This document shows positions 25,681 through 35,388 of a DNA stretch of 64,000 nucleotides, piece after piece. Made by a program: the position numbers and the translations under genes. The DNA is from Magnetococcales bacterium DCbin4 (GTDB taxonomy: Bacteria > Pseudomonadota > Magnetococcia > Magnetococcales > UBA8363), in contig PEAN01000006.1 of assembly GCA_002753735.1 (NCBI GenBank), positions 1 through 64,000 of the forward strand, in the 5' to 3' direction. Numbering within the stretch: position 1 is the stretch's first letter; the number at the start of each line of letters is the position of its first letter. A model generated the notes under the pieces. That model was not told the DNA's origin. It did no database searches and saw nothing but the letters and a program-made list of their open reading frames with translations.

Positions 25681-26453
25681 ACCTGCCGCTTCGCCCCGTG
25701 AATGAGGATGATCCCCGCCAATACCATCGGGACACACAACCATTGACCCATGCTCAATCCCATGGAGAGCAATCCCAGATGGGCATCGGGTTCGCGGAAG
25801 AATTCGATCACGAACCGGGCCGCGCCATAGCCCAACAAAAAAATGCCGAACAGGGCTCCCCGGCTTGTTTTCATCGCTCCCATCCACCACAGAATGGCAA
25901 ACAACACCACCCCTTCCAGGAACGCTTCATAGAGCTGGCTGGGATGCCGGGGCAGGGGACCCGAATGGGGAAAGATCATGGCCCAGGGGAGATCGGAAGT
26001 CCGTCCCCACAATTCACCGTTGATGAAATTGCCGATCCGCCCCAAAAACAATCCCACCGGAACGATGGGTGACACCAGATCTCCCAGGGTCAGGCAATGG
26101 ATCTTTTTTTTTCGGGCAAACAGGCAGATGGCCACCGCCACACCGAGCAAACCGCCATGAAACGACATCCCCCCTTCCCATATCTTGAACACGGCCGCCG
26201 GATTGGTCAGGTAGTAGGAAGATTGGTAGAACACGATGTACCCCAACCGCCCACCGAGGATCACCCCCGCCAGGATCCAGATCATGAAATCGCCCAGTTC
26301 CTCCCTGCTCAAGGTCAACGACATGCGGCGCGCTTGAATCTGCAACAGCGGCCAGCCCAACAGAAAGGCCAGGCTGTACATGACGCCATACCACCGGATC
26401 ACAAGCGGTCCGATGGAAAATACCACGGGATCGATTTCGGGATAGATGATCAT
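25677..26453 (-). CDS. lgt: Phosphatidylglycerol--prolipoprotein diacylglyceryl transferase
   Basis: Inner-membrane enzyme adding diacylglycerol to the lipobox Cys of prolipoproteins. About seven hydrophobic helices; signatures IRWYGVMYSLAF, GGRLGYIVFY, MSFHGGLLGV and the Lgt motif GRIGNFINGELWGR are all present. ATG at 26453 (MIIYPEIDP) gives 258 aa; the frame extends further upstream only because it overlaps pheA. The next gene, uvrC, overlaps its stop. At least one substrate lipoprotein is encoded in the window (43839-44441). Confidence 0.95.
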   Translation of the reverse strand: MIIYPEIDPVVFSIGPLVIRWYGVMYSLAFLLGWPLLQIQARRMSLTLSREELGDFMIWILAGVILGGRLGYIVFYQSSYYLTNPAAVFKIWEGGMSFHGGLLGVAVAICLFARKKKIHCLTLGDLVSPIVPVGLFLGRIGNFINGELWGRTSDLPWAMIFPHSGPLPRHPSQLYEAFLEGVVLFAILWWMGAMKTSRGALFGIFLLGYGAARFVIEFFREPDAHLGLLSMGLSMGQWLCVPMVLAGIILIHGAKRQV

Positions 26454-26457
26454 TGGA

Positions 26458-27300
26458 TCAGGGATCCATCGTATCGGGGCTTTCGGGATAACAACCAAGA
26501 ATTTTATAATTGCTGGTGAAAAACTCCAGCTCCTCCAGGGCCAGCCGACAGTGGGGATCGTCCGGTCGCCCCTGGAAATCAAGATGAAAATGATAACTCC
26601 AATGTTTTCCCGGAATCGGACGCGACTCCAGGCGGGTGAGGTTGACATTGTTGGTGGCGAAGCCCCCCAGACATTTGTACAGGGCGGCGGGAATGTTTCT
26701 GACCTCAAAGAACAGACTGGTTTTATGCGCCCCATCGTCCCGCGGAACCCATTCGGTACGTGAAATGACGAGGAACCGGGTGGTATTTTTTTTGTTTTCC
26801 TGAATGTCACGCATCAAAATATCAAGTCCGTACAACTCGGCACACAGTTCGGACGCGATGGCCGCTTCATGGGGTTCCCGACGTACCGCAAGGTCACAAG
26901 CGGCACCCGCCGTATCGTAGACCGAATTGCGGTTCCATCCCCGTTTGCGGATGTAGGCCCGACATTGCGCCAACGCCTGGGGATGAGACGCCACGGTATG
27001 AATGTTTTCGATCCGCGCCCCCTTGATGCCGAGCAGGCAATGGCTGACCTTGAGATAATATTCGCCAACGATATGAAGATGATGCGCTGCCAACAGATCA
27101 TAGCTGTCGCTGATGCCGCCCGCCATGCTGTTTTCGACCGGAACGACCCCAAGTTCCGCCGAACCTTCCTCCACCATGGTAAACACATCCTCGAAGGTTT
27201 TACATGGCACATACCGTTCTCCGGGAAACCGTTCCCGACACGCCTGTTCACTATAGGCTCCAGGCATCCCTTGAAAGGCAATACGACGCGTACCGTTCAC
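26458..27300 (-). CDS. pheA: Prephenate dehydratase
   Basis: Converts prephenate to phenylpyruvate in phenylalanine synthesis. The catalytic domain has FQGMPGAYSEQA, VPVENSMAGGISDSYDLL and the TRF motif in NTTRFLVI. The C-terminal ACT domain contains LTRLESRPIP, whose ESRP motif binds the feedback inhibitor Phe. There is no chorismate mutase domain, so it is the monofunctional type. GTG at 27300 with GGGAG upstream gives 280 aa; the open frame further upstream is not family-like. The 190-bp leader ends at a MITE copy. Confidence 0.94.
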   Translation of the reverse strand: MNGTRRIAFQGMPGAYSEQACRERFPGERYVPCKTFEDVFTMVEEGSAELGVVPVENSMAGGISDSYDLLAAHHLHIVGEYYLKVSHCLLGIKGARIENIHTVASHPQALAQCRAYIRKRGWNRNSVYDTAGAACDLAVRREPHEAAIASELCAELYGLDILMRDIQENKKNTTRFLVISRTEWVPRDDGAHKTSLFFEVRNIPAALYKCLGGFATNNVNLTRLESRPIPGKHWSYHFHLDFQGRPDDPHCRLALEELEFFTSNYKILGCYPESPDTMDP

Positions 27301-27490
27301 TCCCAGACTCCCATCCTGTAAAATGCAACCCGTACCGAACCACCGCGACCTCTTGTGCTTGTCTCCAGGTTCCTTATTGAAAGCAACCCCAGCCCTAAAG
27401 CAAGGAAAATTCCATGGCGACCTTGGTTTCATGGTGACCAAGAAAATAGGGTGGGATCCATCTTTAACGAGAATATCTCCGGGGACGGTT

Positions 27491-27683
27491 GACATTCAAA
27501 AAAACTATTGAAAGAAAAAATGGGGCTTAAGGGATTACCCCCAGGACTTTGGATTTTTATTTTAAATTTTACAGCCCCCACACCCCCTGTGGGGGCTGTA
27601 AAATCCAGAGTCAAAGTCAAAATCAACACCCTGGGGGCAATCCCTTAAGCCCCCTTTTTTCTTTTCATGATTTTTTGAATGTC
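27491..27683. repeat. MITE-like palindromic element (copy C)
   Basis: Short copy bounded by the perfect inverted repeat GACATTCAAAAAA / TTTTTTGAATGTC. Inside are the family arms (GGGGCTTAAGGGATTACCCCCAGG and CCTGGGGGCAATCCCTTAAGCCCC, split here by spacing) and a central hairpin of about 17-bp arms (TTTTACAGCCCCCACA). It lies between the divergent pheA and rsmJ genes, ending 14 bp before the rsmJ start. Confidence 0.85.
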
Positions 27684-27697
27684 AAAAGGTCCAAGCG

Positions 27698-28489
27698 TTG
27701 CCCTCCCCCCCAAAAACACCACACGCCATCTGGTACGATGATGCAACCTCCCTGGCACAGGCAACCCGTTGGTCGCAACAACTCGGTCTGCCCCTGACCC
27801 GGGACGATGCATTGCCCGAAGCCCAACCACTCCTCGTCTTTCATCAAGGACGATTGGAACTGCATCTGGGCAAACCTCGGCATAAGGGAGGCGTTTTTGC
27901 TGAATTTTCGGCACGCAAGACCCACGCCATCCAACGTCAGGAAGGAAAAAACGGCCTGCTGGCACGCGCCATCGGTTTGCGCAAACATCCAACCCCCAGG
28001 GTATTGGATGCCACGGCAGGACTGGGCCAGGATGGTTTTCTTCTGGCCTGTCATGGCTGCCGGGTACAACTGTGCGAACGCTCCACGATCATCGCCGCGC
28101 TCCTGGAAGACGGCCTGGAACGGGGTCTGGCTGATCCCGAAACCGCCCCCATCCTCAAGGAACGGATGCAACTACATGCCGGAGATGCAGGGGAATTCAT
28201 GCGCCAGAAAACCGGTTCCGATCCGGTCGATGTCGTTTATCTTGATCCCATGTTCACCAAATCCAACCATGCCGCCCTGGCCAAAAAGGAAATGCAATGG
28301 TTGCGGCTGCTGGTGGGGCAGGATGAGGATGCCCCCCATCTGCTGGACACCGCCATCGCCCATGCCCGACGCCGTGTGGTCGTCAAACGTTCCCTGAAAG
28401 CCCCGGTTCTCGGTGGCCGGACACCCCATTGTTCCATTCAGGGAACCACCATCCGTTATGATGTCTACCTCCCGGAGACCCCAACGTGA
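27698..28489 (+). CDS. rsmJ: 16S rRNA (guanine1516-N2)-methyltransferase RsmJ
   Basis: SAM-dependent methyltransferase of the RsmJ/YhiQ family. The SAM motif is VLDATAGLGQDGFLLACHG, followed by CERSTIIAALLEDGLER and the family signatures VVYLDPMFTKS, KKEMQWLRLLVG and RRVVVKRSLKAP. 263 aa fits the family. The apparent start is TTG at 27698, directly behind a MITE copy, so the promoter must lie within or across that element. It overlaps hrpA by four bases (GTGA). Confidence 0.92.
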   Translation: MPSPPKTPHAIWYDDATSLAQATRWSQQLGLPLTRDDALPEAQPLLVFHQGRLELHLGKPRHKGGVFAEFSARKTHAIQRQEGKNGLLARAIGLRKHPTPRVLDATAGLGQDGFLLACHGCRVQLCERSTIIAALLEDGLERGLADPETAPILKERMQLHAGDAGEFMRQKTGSDPVDVVYLDPMFTKSNHAALAKKEMQWLRLLVGQDEDAPHLLDTAIAHARRRVVVKRSLKAPVLGGRTPHCSIQGTTIRYDVYLPETPT

Positions 28490-31400
28490 ACGATTCCCGA
28501 CAGTGGCATCAGCGCATCAAACAATTGATCCGGTCCCTGGAATCAACCCTGGCCGTGGACCACGCCCGCTTGCGGCGCCGTTGTGAACAACTGGCGCACA
28601 AACGCCACGCACACCCCCTCCCCCTTCCTGAACTGGAACGGCTGGAACAGCAGATTAACGAAAGTATTGAACGTTATCGGCAACGTAATTTCATCGTTCC
28701 CGTACCACGTTACCTCTTGACCCTGCCCATCAATGAACATCGGCAGGAGATCATGCATATGATTTACGATAATCAGGTTACCGTAATCTGTAGCGAGACC
28801 GGTTCCGGGAAAACCACCCAACTTCCCAAACTGTGCCTGGAACTGAAACGAGGATCCCGCGGCTATATCGGGATGACGCAACCCCGACGCCTGGCCGCCC
28901 GTTCGCTCGCCACCTTTCTCTCCAAGGATCTGGGTTCAAACCCGGGGGAATGGGTGGGGTACAAAATGAGATTTGCCGACAAGGTCCGGGACACCTCCTT
29001 CATCAAGATCATGACCGATGGATTGCTGTTGGCGGAACTGCAAAGCGATCCATTGTTGCTCCACTATGACACCCTCATCATCGACGAGGCGCATGAGCGC
29101 AGCCTCAACATTGATTTTCTCCTGGGTTATCTGAAACAAATCCTTCCCAAGCGTCCCGATCTCAAGGTGATCATCAGTTCCGCGACCCTGGATCACGACA
29201 AATTTTCCCATCATTTCAACCAGGCGCCGGTCATGGCCATTCCCGGCCGGACCTATCCCGTGGAGGTCCGCTATCGACCCCTGCAATCGGATACGGACCC
29301 GGAAGCCGAGCAAGACCTGGGAGGGGCGATTCTGGGAAGCATCCAGCACCTGCATCAATCCCATGGGGCGGGCGATATTCTGGTTTTTCTCCCCGGCGAG
29401 GGTGAAATCAAGGAAATGGCGCTTTTTTTACGAAAACAATTGCAAAACCGTTACGAAATACTCCCCGTCCATGCCCGGCTGGCCGCCCGTGATCAGGATC
29501 GAATTTTTTCTCCCGGCACGCTGCCTCGCATCATTCTGGCCACCAACGTGGCGGAAACCTCGATTACCGTTCCCGGCATCCGTCACGTCATCGACCCCGG
29601 GTTGGCCAAGATCAAACGACAGGATCATCGTGGCGGCATTCAACGGCTCTCACTGGAAAAGATTTCCCGTGCCTCTGCCGATCAACGCAAGGGACGTTGT
29701 GGACGCACCGGTCCCGGGATCTGCATTCGTCTGTATTCCGAGGAAGACTACCTGTTACGTCCCCCTTTTACCGATCCTGAAATTTTGCGCACCGCCCTGG
29801 CCGCGACCATTCTGGGGATGAACGCCCAGGGGTTGGGAAACATCGAACAGTTTCCCTTCATGGACCCGCCATCCCCGTCGGCAATCCGGGAAGGATGGAA
29901 ACTGCTGACGGAACTCGGGGCGGTCAATCAGCGCGGTCAACTGACCCCCATCGGCAAACAGTTGGCCCGTCTTCCCGTTGATCCGCGCCTGGGCCGGATG
30001 ATCATTGCCGCCACCCATCTGCAATGCCTCGACGAACTGTTGATCATTGCCGCCGCCCTGAGCATCCCCGATCCCCGGGAATGGCCACTCACCCGCCTGC
30101 CCCGGGCAGAAGAACTCCATGGACGTTTTATCGACAAAAATTCCGACTTCATGATGTTTATCAATTTATGGCGGCACCTGGAACAATTGCGCCATACCTG
30201 TGCCACCCGGTCGATGTTCAATGCCGCCCTGAAAAAAGAATTCATCTCCGTGGGACGGGTACGGGAATGGTGGGAAATCTACGCCCAATTGAAAAACCTC
30301 ACCAAAAAAACGGGTCATGCCACCCTTCCGGTCGGTGAGGTACGTCACGCCCCGATCCACAAGGCCATCCTTACAGGCCATGTCGGCATGGTCGGACTGA
30401 AAAAACTGAAAAACGAGTTTTCCGGTTGCCGGGACACCACGTTTCACATCCATCCCGGTTCAGCGCTGTTCAAAAAGTCACCACCCTGGATCGTCGCGGC
30501 GGAATTGGTGGAAACCTCCCGCCTGTACGCCAGGACCTGTGCCCGGATCGAACCGGAATGGATCGAGGAAGCGGCCGGGGCCGCCTGCAAGCGGGATTAT
30601 TACGAAGCCCATTGGGACAACCAGAAGGGCTTGGTCATGGCTTTTGAAAAGGTTTCTTTTTGTGGACTCCCCCTGGTCACGAATCGCAAGATCCACTTCG
30701 GCCCCATCGATCCCATCGAGGCACGACGGATTTTCATTCAGGAAGCCCTGGTTGGACATCGACTCCAGACCAAGGCCCCCTTTTTGTCCCACAATCAAAA
30801 GATCATCGATGACATCCGGCGGGAAGAACACAAAACCCGCCGCCGCGACCTGCTGATCCAGGAAGCGGAATTATATGCCCTTTATGATCGTCACATTCCC
30901 GCCACCACCTATTGCGCCCGACATTTTCACCATTGGTTGACCCATGCCATCAAAAGCAATCCCCAGATTCTCCAGTTCGAGCGGCACGAATTATTGCGTC
31001 ACCCCGACCAACCTGAACTCCAGGAACAGTTTCCCGGTCACCTGACCATTGCCGGTCAAACCTTTTCCCTGGAATATCACTTCAATCCCGGAGCGGGTGA
31101 AGATGGTTTGAGCGTGCGGATTCCCCTGGCGGCCATCCACCAATGCCCACCTGATCTGTTTGAATGGCTCGTACCCGGGATGCTTCCGGCCAAACTGACC
31201 GCCATGTTCAAGGCACTCCCCAAATCATGGCGCAAACAGTTGGTACCGGTCCCCGAGACCGTAGCACTATGCCTGCAACATTTAGATCCCACGGCGGGAC
31301 AACCGTTGTCGCATGCCCTGGCCAAGGTACTGAAAACACATCGTGACCTTGACATTCCCCCCTCGGTATGGCGCGATCTGGTCCTGCCCGATCATCTGCG

Positions 31401-32400
31401 GATGAACTTTGTAATCATGGGTGAGGGCAATGAAAAGGTGCTGCATCAGGGACGAGACCTGGAAGCGTTGCAGGAATTGTTGGGGCCTCAAGCCAAAAAG
31501 GAATTCTCCGCCCTCCCCGGAACGGGAATCGAACAGTCGGGGATGACCCGATGGACCTTTGGCGACCTGCCGACGAGCGTTCCCATTCACACCCGGGGGG
31601 GGACCATTTTTGGCTTTCCCGCCATCGTGGACGAAGGTCAGAGCGTCAGCCTGCGGGTGTTGGATGATCCACAGCGGGCCAGGTCCACCATGCGGCGGGG
31701 TTTGATTCGTCTTTTCACCCTGCATCTGCCCCAGCAGGTCCGTCAATTACGCTCCATGATCAAATTTTCTCCGGGTGCGGTTTTGGTCCATCCACCCACC
31801 GGAAAGAAACGATCATTGACCGAGGAGGTGATCGATCTGGTGTTTGATCGCGTCTTCATCCAGGACTCGATGGAACCGCTGTATACCCGGGAACAGTTTC
31901 ACAAACGTTTGCAGGAGGGGCAGATGCGTGTGTTTCAGGAGGCGGAGCAGATCCGGAGCCTGGTGGAAACGATCCATGACGGCGTTCGCATCGTGCAATT
32001 GCACCTGAAAACAGAGCACACCAATCCCGGACTCAAGGCGATCATCCCCGAAGTGAAGGAACAATTGGAACAATTGATCCATCCGGGTTTTCTTTGGGCG
32101 ACCCCGTTTCACTGGTTGCAGGCGTATCCCCGGTATCTCAAAGCGATGCACACCCGTTTGGAGCGCAGAATGTTGGCCCCGCTCAAGGATGCGGAAAAAG
32201 CGGCGGTGATCAAACCTTTTCGGGATGCCTTGAATCTGGCGTTGTCACGAGGTGGAACACTGGCAGCGGATCCCGAGTTGGAACGATTTCGTTGGATGGT
32301 GGAGGAGCTTCGGGTATCGCAATTCGCCCAGGAGTTGGGCACGTTGATGCCGGTTTCCCAAAAACGGTTGCAGCAGCAATGGCAAAAGGTGTCATCCTGA
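28486..32400 (+). CDS. hrpA: ATP-dependent RNA helicase HrpA
   Basis: Large DEAH-box helicase, about 1,304 aa, the usual HrpA length. Motif I is SETGSGKTTQLP near residue 107, motif II is DEAH, motif III is SAT, and motif VI is QRKGRCGRTGPG. These are followed by the HA2/OB-fold regions (LGRMIIAATHL) and the long C-terminal DUF3418 domain. It is implicated in rescuing stalled ribosomes in E. coli. It starts with GTG overlapping the rsmJ stop. The C-terminus ends about 160 bp before MITE copy D. Confidence 0.96.
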   Translation: MNDSRQWHQRIKQLIRSLESTLAVDHARLRRRCEQLAHKRHAHPLPLPELERLEQQINESIERYRQRNFIVPVPRYLLTLPINEHRQEIMHMIYDNQVTVICSETGSGKTTQLPKLCLELKRGSRGYIGMTQPRRLAARSLATFLSKDLGSNPGEWVGYKMRFADKVRDTSFIKIMTDGLLLAELQSDPLLLHYDTLIIDEAHERSLNIDFLLGYLKQILPKRPDLKVIISSATLDHDKFSHHFNQAPVMAIPGRTYPVEVRYRPLQSDTDPEAEQDLGGAILGSIQHLHQSHGAGDILVFLPGEGEIKEMALFLRKQLQNRYEILPVHARLAARDQDRIFSPGTLPRIILATNVAETSITVPGIRHVIDPGLAKIKRQDHRGGIQRLSLEKISRASADQRKGRCGRTGPGICIRLYSEEDYLLRPPFTDPEILRTALAATILGMNAQGLGNIEQFPFMDPPSPSAIREGWKLLTELGAVNQRGQLTPIGKQLARLPVDPRLGRMIIAATHLQCLDELLIIAAALSIPDPREWPLTRLPRAEELHGRFIDKNSDFMMFINLWRHLEQLRHTCATRSMFNAALKKEFISVGRVREWWEIYAQLKNLTKKTGHATLPVGEVRHAPIHKAILTGHVGMVGLKKLKNEFSGCRDTTFHIHPGSALFKKSPPWIVAAELVETSRLYARTCARIEPEWIEEAAGAACKRDYYEAHWDNQKGLVMAFEKVSFCGLPLVTNRKIHFGPIDPIEARRIFIQEALVGHRLQTKAPFLSHNQKIIDDIRREEHKTRRRDLLIQEAELYALYDRHIPATTYCARHFHHWLTHAIKSNPQILQFERHELLRHPDQPELQEQFPGHLTIAGQTFSLEYHFNPGAGEDGLSVRIPLAAIHQCPPDLFEWLVPGMLPAKLTAMFKALPKSWRKQLVPVPETVALCLQHLDPTAGQPLSHALAKVLKTHRDLDIPPSVWRDLVLPDHLRMNFVIMGEGNEKVLHQGRDLEALQELLGPQAKKEFSALPGTGIEQSGMTRWTFGDLPTSVPIHTRGGTIFGFPAIVDEGQSVSLRVLDDPQRARSTMRRGLIRLFTLHLPQQVRQLRSMIKFSPGAVLVHPPTGKKRSLTEEVIDLVFDRVFIQDSMEPLYTREQFHKRLQEGQMRVFQEAEQIRSLVETIHDGVRIVQLHLKTEHTNPGLKAIIPEVKEQLEQLIHPGFLWATPFHWLQAYPRYLKAMHTRLERRMLAPLKDAEKAAVIKPFRDALNLALSRGGTLAADPELERFRWMVEELRVSQFAQELGTLMPVSQKRLQQQWQKVSS

Positions 32401-32560
32401 AGCCGGGAATCCGAATATTGAAGGCTCTTCTTAATTCTACTTTGTCACATGCATTAACTGGGGAGGATGGCTGGCAATTGACTGATATGCATAAAAAGGC
32501 TCTTCCAGCGTTAAATGTGGGTAAACACATCGTTTCACTGCAATGTGATGATTTTAAATT

Positions 32561-32710
32561 AATTATTGAAAGAAAAAAGGGGTCTGGGGGATTGCCCCCA
32601 GGGTGTTGATCCTGTTTTTGAATTTAAACAAAAAGGTTTCCATGCTTTAGCTTTTGACTTTGTTTCTAAAGTCAAAACCCTGGGGGCAATCCCCCAGACC
32701 CCATTTTTTT
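32561..32710. repeat. MITE-like palindromic element (copy D)
   Basis: Arms AATTATTGAAAGAAAAAAGG and the inverted counterpart ending in ACCCCATTTTTTT, with hairpins CTGGGGGATTGCCCCCAG and CTGGGGGCAATCCCCCAG. The interior segment at about 32612-32643 (TTTTTGAATTTAAACAAAAA) is shared with the full copy at 54810-55073. It lies between convergent hrpA and the esterase gene; the last dozen codons and the stop of the esterase are inside it. The 160 bp between hrpA and the element hold nothing recognisable. Confidence 0.88.
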
Positions 32711-33616
32711 CCAATGGCGATCCATGAAGGCCGCCATTTCCCTCAATGCCTCCCCCGACTCCGGAATCATCGATACCAAAGGAAAGGCATGAAACAACCC
32801 CCGCCATACCTTCAATTCAACCGATCCCCCAACATCACGAACCCGCTGGGCCAAAGTCACGGCATCATCCCGCAACATTTCAGTACTGTCCGCATGTAAC
32901 GACAACGGCGGCAACCCCGAAAGATCGGCCCATACCGGCGATACCCGTTCATGACGCCACAACGCGACATCTCCCGCTGCATCTCCCAGATAAATACCAC
33001 GCATCCATTCCAATTCCTCCAGCGTATACAAAACCTCACTGGCAGCATTTTCACGAATGGATGGCAGCGAAAAGGTAAAATCAAAATGGGGAGAAATACA
33101 GATCGCCCCCGCCGGAAGCGGTACATCCGCCGCCCTGGCCCCCAGCAACGTCGTCAACACCAGATTGCCGCCCGCCGACTCCCCGGCAATCATCAATGAC
33201 CCGGGATCGACACCCGTGGCCAACAGCCAGCGATAAACCGCCAAACAATCATCCACCCCAGCCGGGAAAGGATGCTCCGGGGCCAAACGATACGCAAAAT
33301 GCAACGCCCGAGCCCGGGAAATCTCCGCCAGACGCGCAACAAAAGCCCGATGCGTGGCCAGGGAACCATTATAATAGCCACCACCATGACAATACATCAG
33401 CGTCCGGTTGCCGATCATCCCCCGAGGGAGAAACCATTCCCCCGGGATACCGTTGCAGTCAACCTTTTGGACCGCAACATTTTTCGGCACCTTGATGCGG
33501 GCCATCCGCTGTTCCATCTCCCCCCGTTGCACAGCAATGTCTTTTTTGGAGGTCGTCCCCTTGGCCGCCACCTTTTTAACCAACCAGCGCAGAATACGTC
33601 CGCGAATACTGGCCAT
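32672..33616 (-). CDS. Alpha/beta hydrolase, hormone-sensitive-lipase type
   Basis: Esterase/lipase-like protein of family IV. The oxyanion-hole motif is CHGGGYYNGS, the nucleophile elbow GESAGGN, and the probable acid and His of the triad are in LSLHADSTEML and LFHAFPL. No signal peptide is seen, so it is probably cytoplasmic. The start is ATG at 33616, or GTG at 33628. The last residues (GSGGLPPGF) are encoded by the MITE, so the native C-terminus has been replaced or extended. Substrate unknown. Confidence 0.88.
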   Translation of the reverse strand: MASIRGRILRWLVKKVAAKGTTSKKDIAVQRGEMEQRMARIKVPKNVAVQKVDCNGIPGEWFLPRGMIGNRTLMYCHGGGYYNGSLATHRAFVARLAEISRARALHFAYRLAPEHPFPAGVDDCLAVYRWLLATGVDPGSLMIAGESAGGNLVLTTLLGARAADVPLPAGAICISPHFDFTFSLPSIRENAASEVLYTLEELEWMRGIYLGDAAGDVALWRHERVSPVWADLSGLPPLSLHADSTEMLRDDAVTLAQRVRDVGGSVELKVWRGLFHAFPLVSMIPESGEALREMAAFMDRHWKKMGSGGLPPGF

Positions 33617-33703
33617 GACAGGATCCACTTTCCTTTAAGACAATAGAAGACGACTCCAATCCGGGAAGGAGGATTTCCCTTCCCGGCAACCCCAACACCC
33701 GCT

Positions 33704-35383
33704 TCAGCGACTCAACTTTTTATAATGCACCCGATGCGGCTGCACCGACTCCGCCCCCAGGGTCTTGCGCTTGTACGCCTCATAATCCTGATAATTACCC
33801 TCGAAGAACACCACCTTGGACTCACCCTCGAACGCCAGGATATGGGTTGCAACCCGATCCAAAAACCACCGATCATGCGATACAACGACCGCACTTCCCG
33901 GAAAATCATTGATGGCATCCTCCAAGGCACGCAAGGTTTCCACATCCAGATCGTTGGTCGGTTCGTCCAAAAGCAATACATTGCCGCTGCTTTTGACAAT
34001 ACCCGCCAAATGAACCCGGTTGCGCTCCCCTCCGGAGAGGAACTTGACCTTTTTTTGCTGATCCGCCCCCTTGAAATTGAACCAGGAAACAAACGCCCGC
34101 GACGAGACCTCCTTGCCGCCCAGATTGATGTTTTCATTGCCGTCGGAAATCAACTCCCACACCGACTTCTCACCATCAAGGGAAGTCCGCGACTGATCCA
34201 CATGGGACAATTTGACCGTTTCGCCAATCTGAATGGTGCCGGAATCGGGTTTTTCCTCCCCTGTCAACATGCGCAAGAAGGTTGTCTTTCCCGAACCATT
34301 GCCGCCAATGACCCCCATGATCGCCCCACGGGGAAGGATGAACGAAAGATTTTCAATCAACAGATTGCCATCAAACCCTTTGGTCAACTCCTTGGCTTCC
34401 AACACGATATCCCCCAACCTGGGACCGGGGGGAATGAACAGACTGTTGGTTTCCCGCCGCGCCTCGCGGGATTGTGCCAGCATCGATTCGTACGATTTAT
34501 AGCGGGCCTTGCTTTTGGCCTGCCGGGCGCGGGCCGAAGATTGGATCCATTCCAACTCCGCCTTCAACCGTTTCTGCCGGGATTCATCCTCCCGCTTCTC
34601 CTGGGCCAGACGGGCCTCCTTCTGCTCCAACCAGGAAGAATAATTCCCCTTCCAGGGGATGCCACGGCCACGATCCAACTCCAAAATCCAACCCGCGACA
34701 TTGTCGAGGAAATACCGATCATGGGTCACCGCCACCACCGTCCCCGGATAATCCTGTAGATACCGTTCAAGCCATGCGACACTTTCGGCATCCAGATGGT
34801 TGGTCGGCTCGTCCAACAACAACATGTCCGGTGCCGACAACAACAAGCGGCACAAAGCCACCCGCCGTTTTTCACCTCCCGACAAATGTTGAATCTCCGC
34901 CTCCCAGGGTGGAAGACGCAAAGCATCGGCAGCGATTTCCAGTTTTCGATCCAGGTCCCACCCATCCAGGCGATCAATTTCATCCTGAAGCGCCGCCTGC
35001 CGTTCGATGAGTTTGGCCATCTCCTCGTCGTCGGTCACCTCCCCGAAGCGCATGCTGACTTCGTTGAACGCGTCAAGCAACTCCTTGAGTTTGCCAACCC
35101 CCTCCTCCACATTGCCACGCACATCCTTGTCCGGATTGAGTTGCGGTTCCTGCGACAGAAAACCGACGCGAATGTCAGGCGCGGGCCGCGCCTCGCCATT
35201 GATTTCGGCATCCAATCCCGCCATGATCCGCAACAGACTGGACTTGCCCGCCCCATTCAACCCCAGAACACCAATTTTTGCCCCCGGCAGAAAAGCAAGG
35301 GTAATGTTTTCCAAAATGACCCGCTTGGGAGGGACCACCTTGGTCACATTTTTCATGGTGAAAATATAAGTGTGTTTGGTCAT
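33704..35383 (-). CDS. ettA: Energy-dependent translational throttle protein EttA (ABC-F)
   Basis: Cytoplasmic ABC-F ATPase that binds the ribosomal E site and links translation to the ATP/ADP ratio. Two ABC domains carry Walker A GLNGAGKSS and GGNGSGKTT, signatures LSGGEKRRV and LSGGERNRV, and Walker B LLLDEPTNHLD and LLLDEPTNDLD. Between them lies the charged P-site-tRNA-interaction helix region (about residues 240-300). 559 aa matches EttA closely. Five bases separate it from the ilvE stop upstream, so the two probably form an operon. Confidence 0.96.
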   Translation of the reverse strand: MTKHTYIFTMKNVTKVVPPKRVILENITLAFLPGAKIGVLGLNGAGKSSLLRIMAGLDAEINGEARPAPDIRVGFLSQEPQLNPDKDVRGNVEEGVGKLKELLDAFNEVSMRFGEVTDDEEMAKLIERQAALQDEIDRLDGWDLDRKLEIAADALRLPPWEAEIQHLSGGEKRRVALCRLLLSAPDMLLLDEPTNHLDAESVAWLERYLQDYPGTVVAVTHDRYFLDNVAGWILELDRGRGIPWKGNYSSWLEQKEARLAQEKREDESRQKRLKAELEWIQSSARARQAKSKARYKSYESMLAQSREARRETNSLFIPPGPRLGDIVLEAKELTKGFDGNLLIENLSFILPRGAIMGVIGGNGSGKTTFLRMLTGEEKPDSGTIQIGETVKLSHVDQSRTSLDGEKSVWELISDGNENINLGGKEVSSRAFVSWFNFKGADQQKKVKFLSGGERNRVHLAGIVKSSGNVLLLDEPTNDLDVETLRALEDAINDFPGSAVVVSHDRWFLDRVATHILAFEGESKVVFFEGNYQDYEAYKRKTLGAESVQPHRVHYKKLSR

Positions 35384-35388
35384 TCACG

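Noticed and set aside
32094-32609. Plus-strand frame overlapping the end of hrpA
   Set aside because: It is a shadow of hrpA that continues into MITE copy D.
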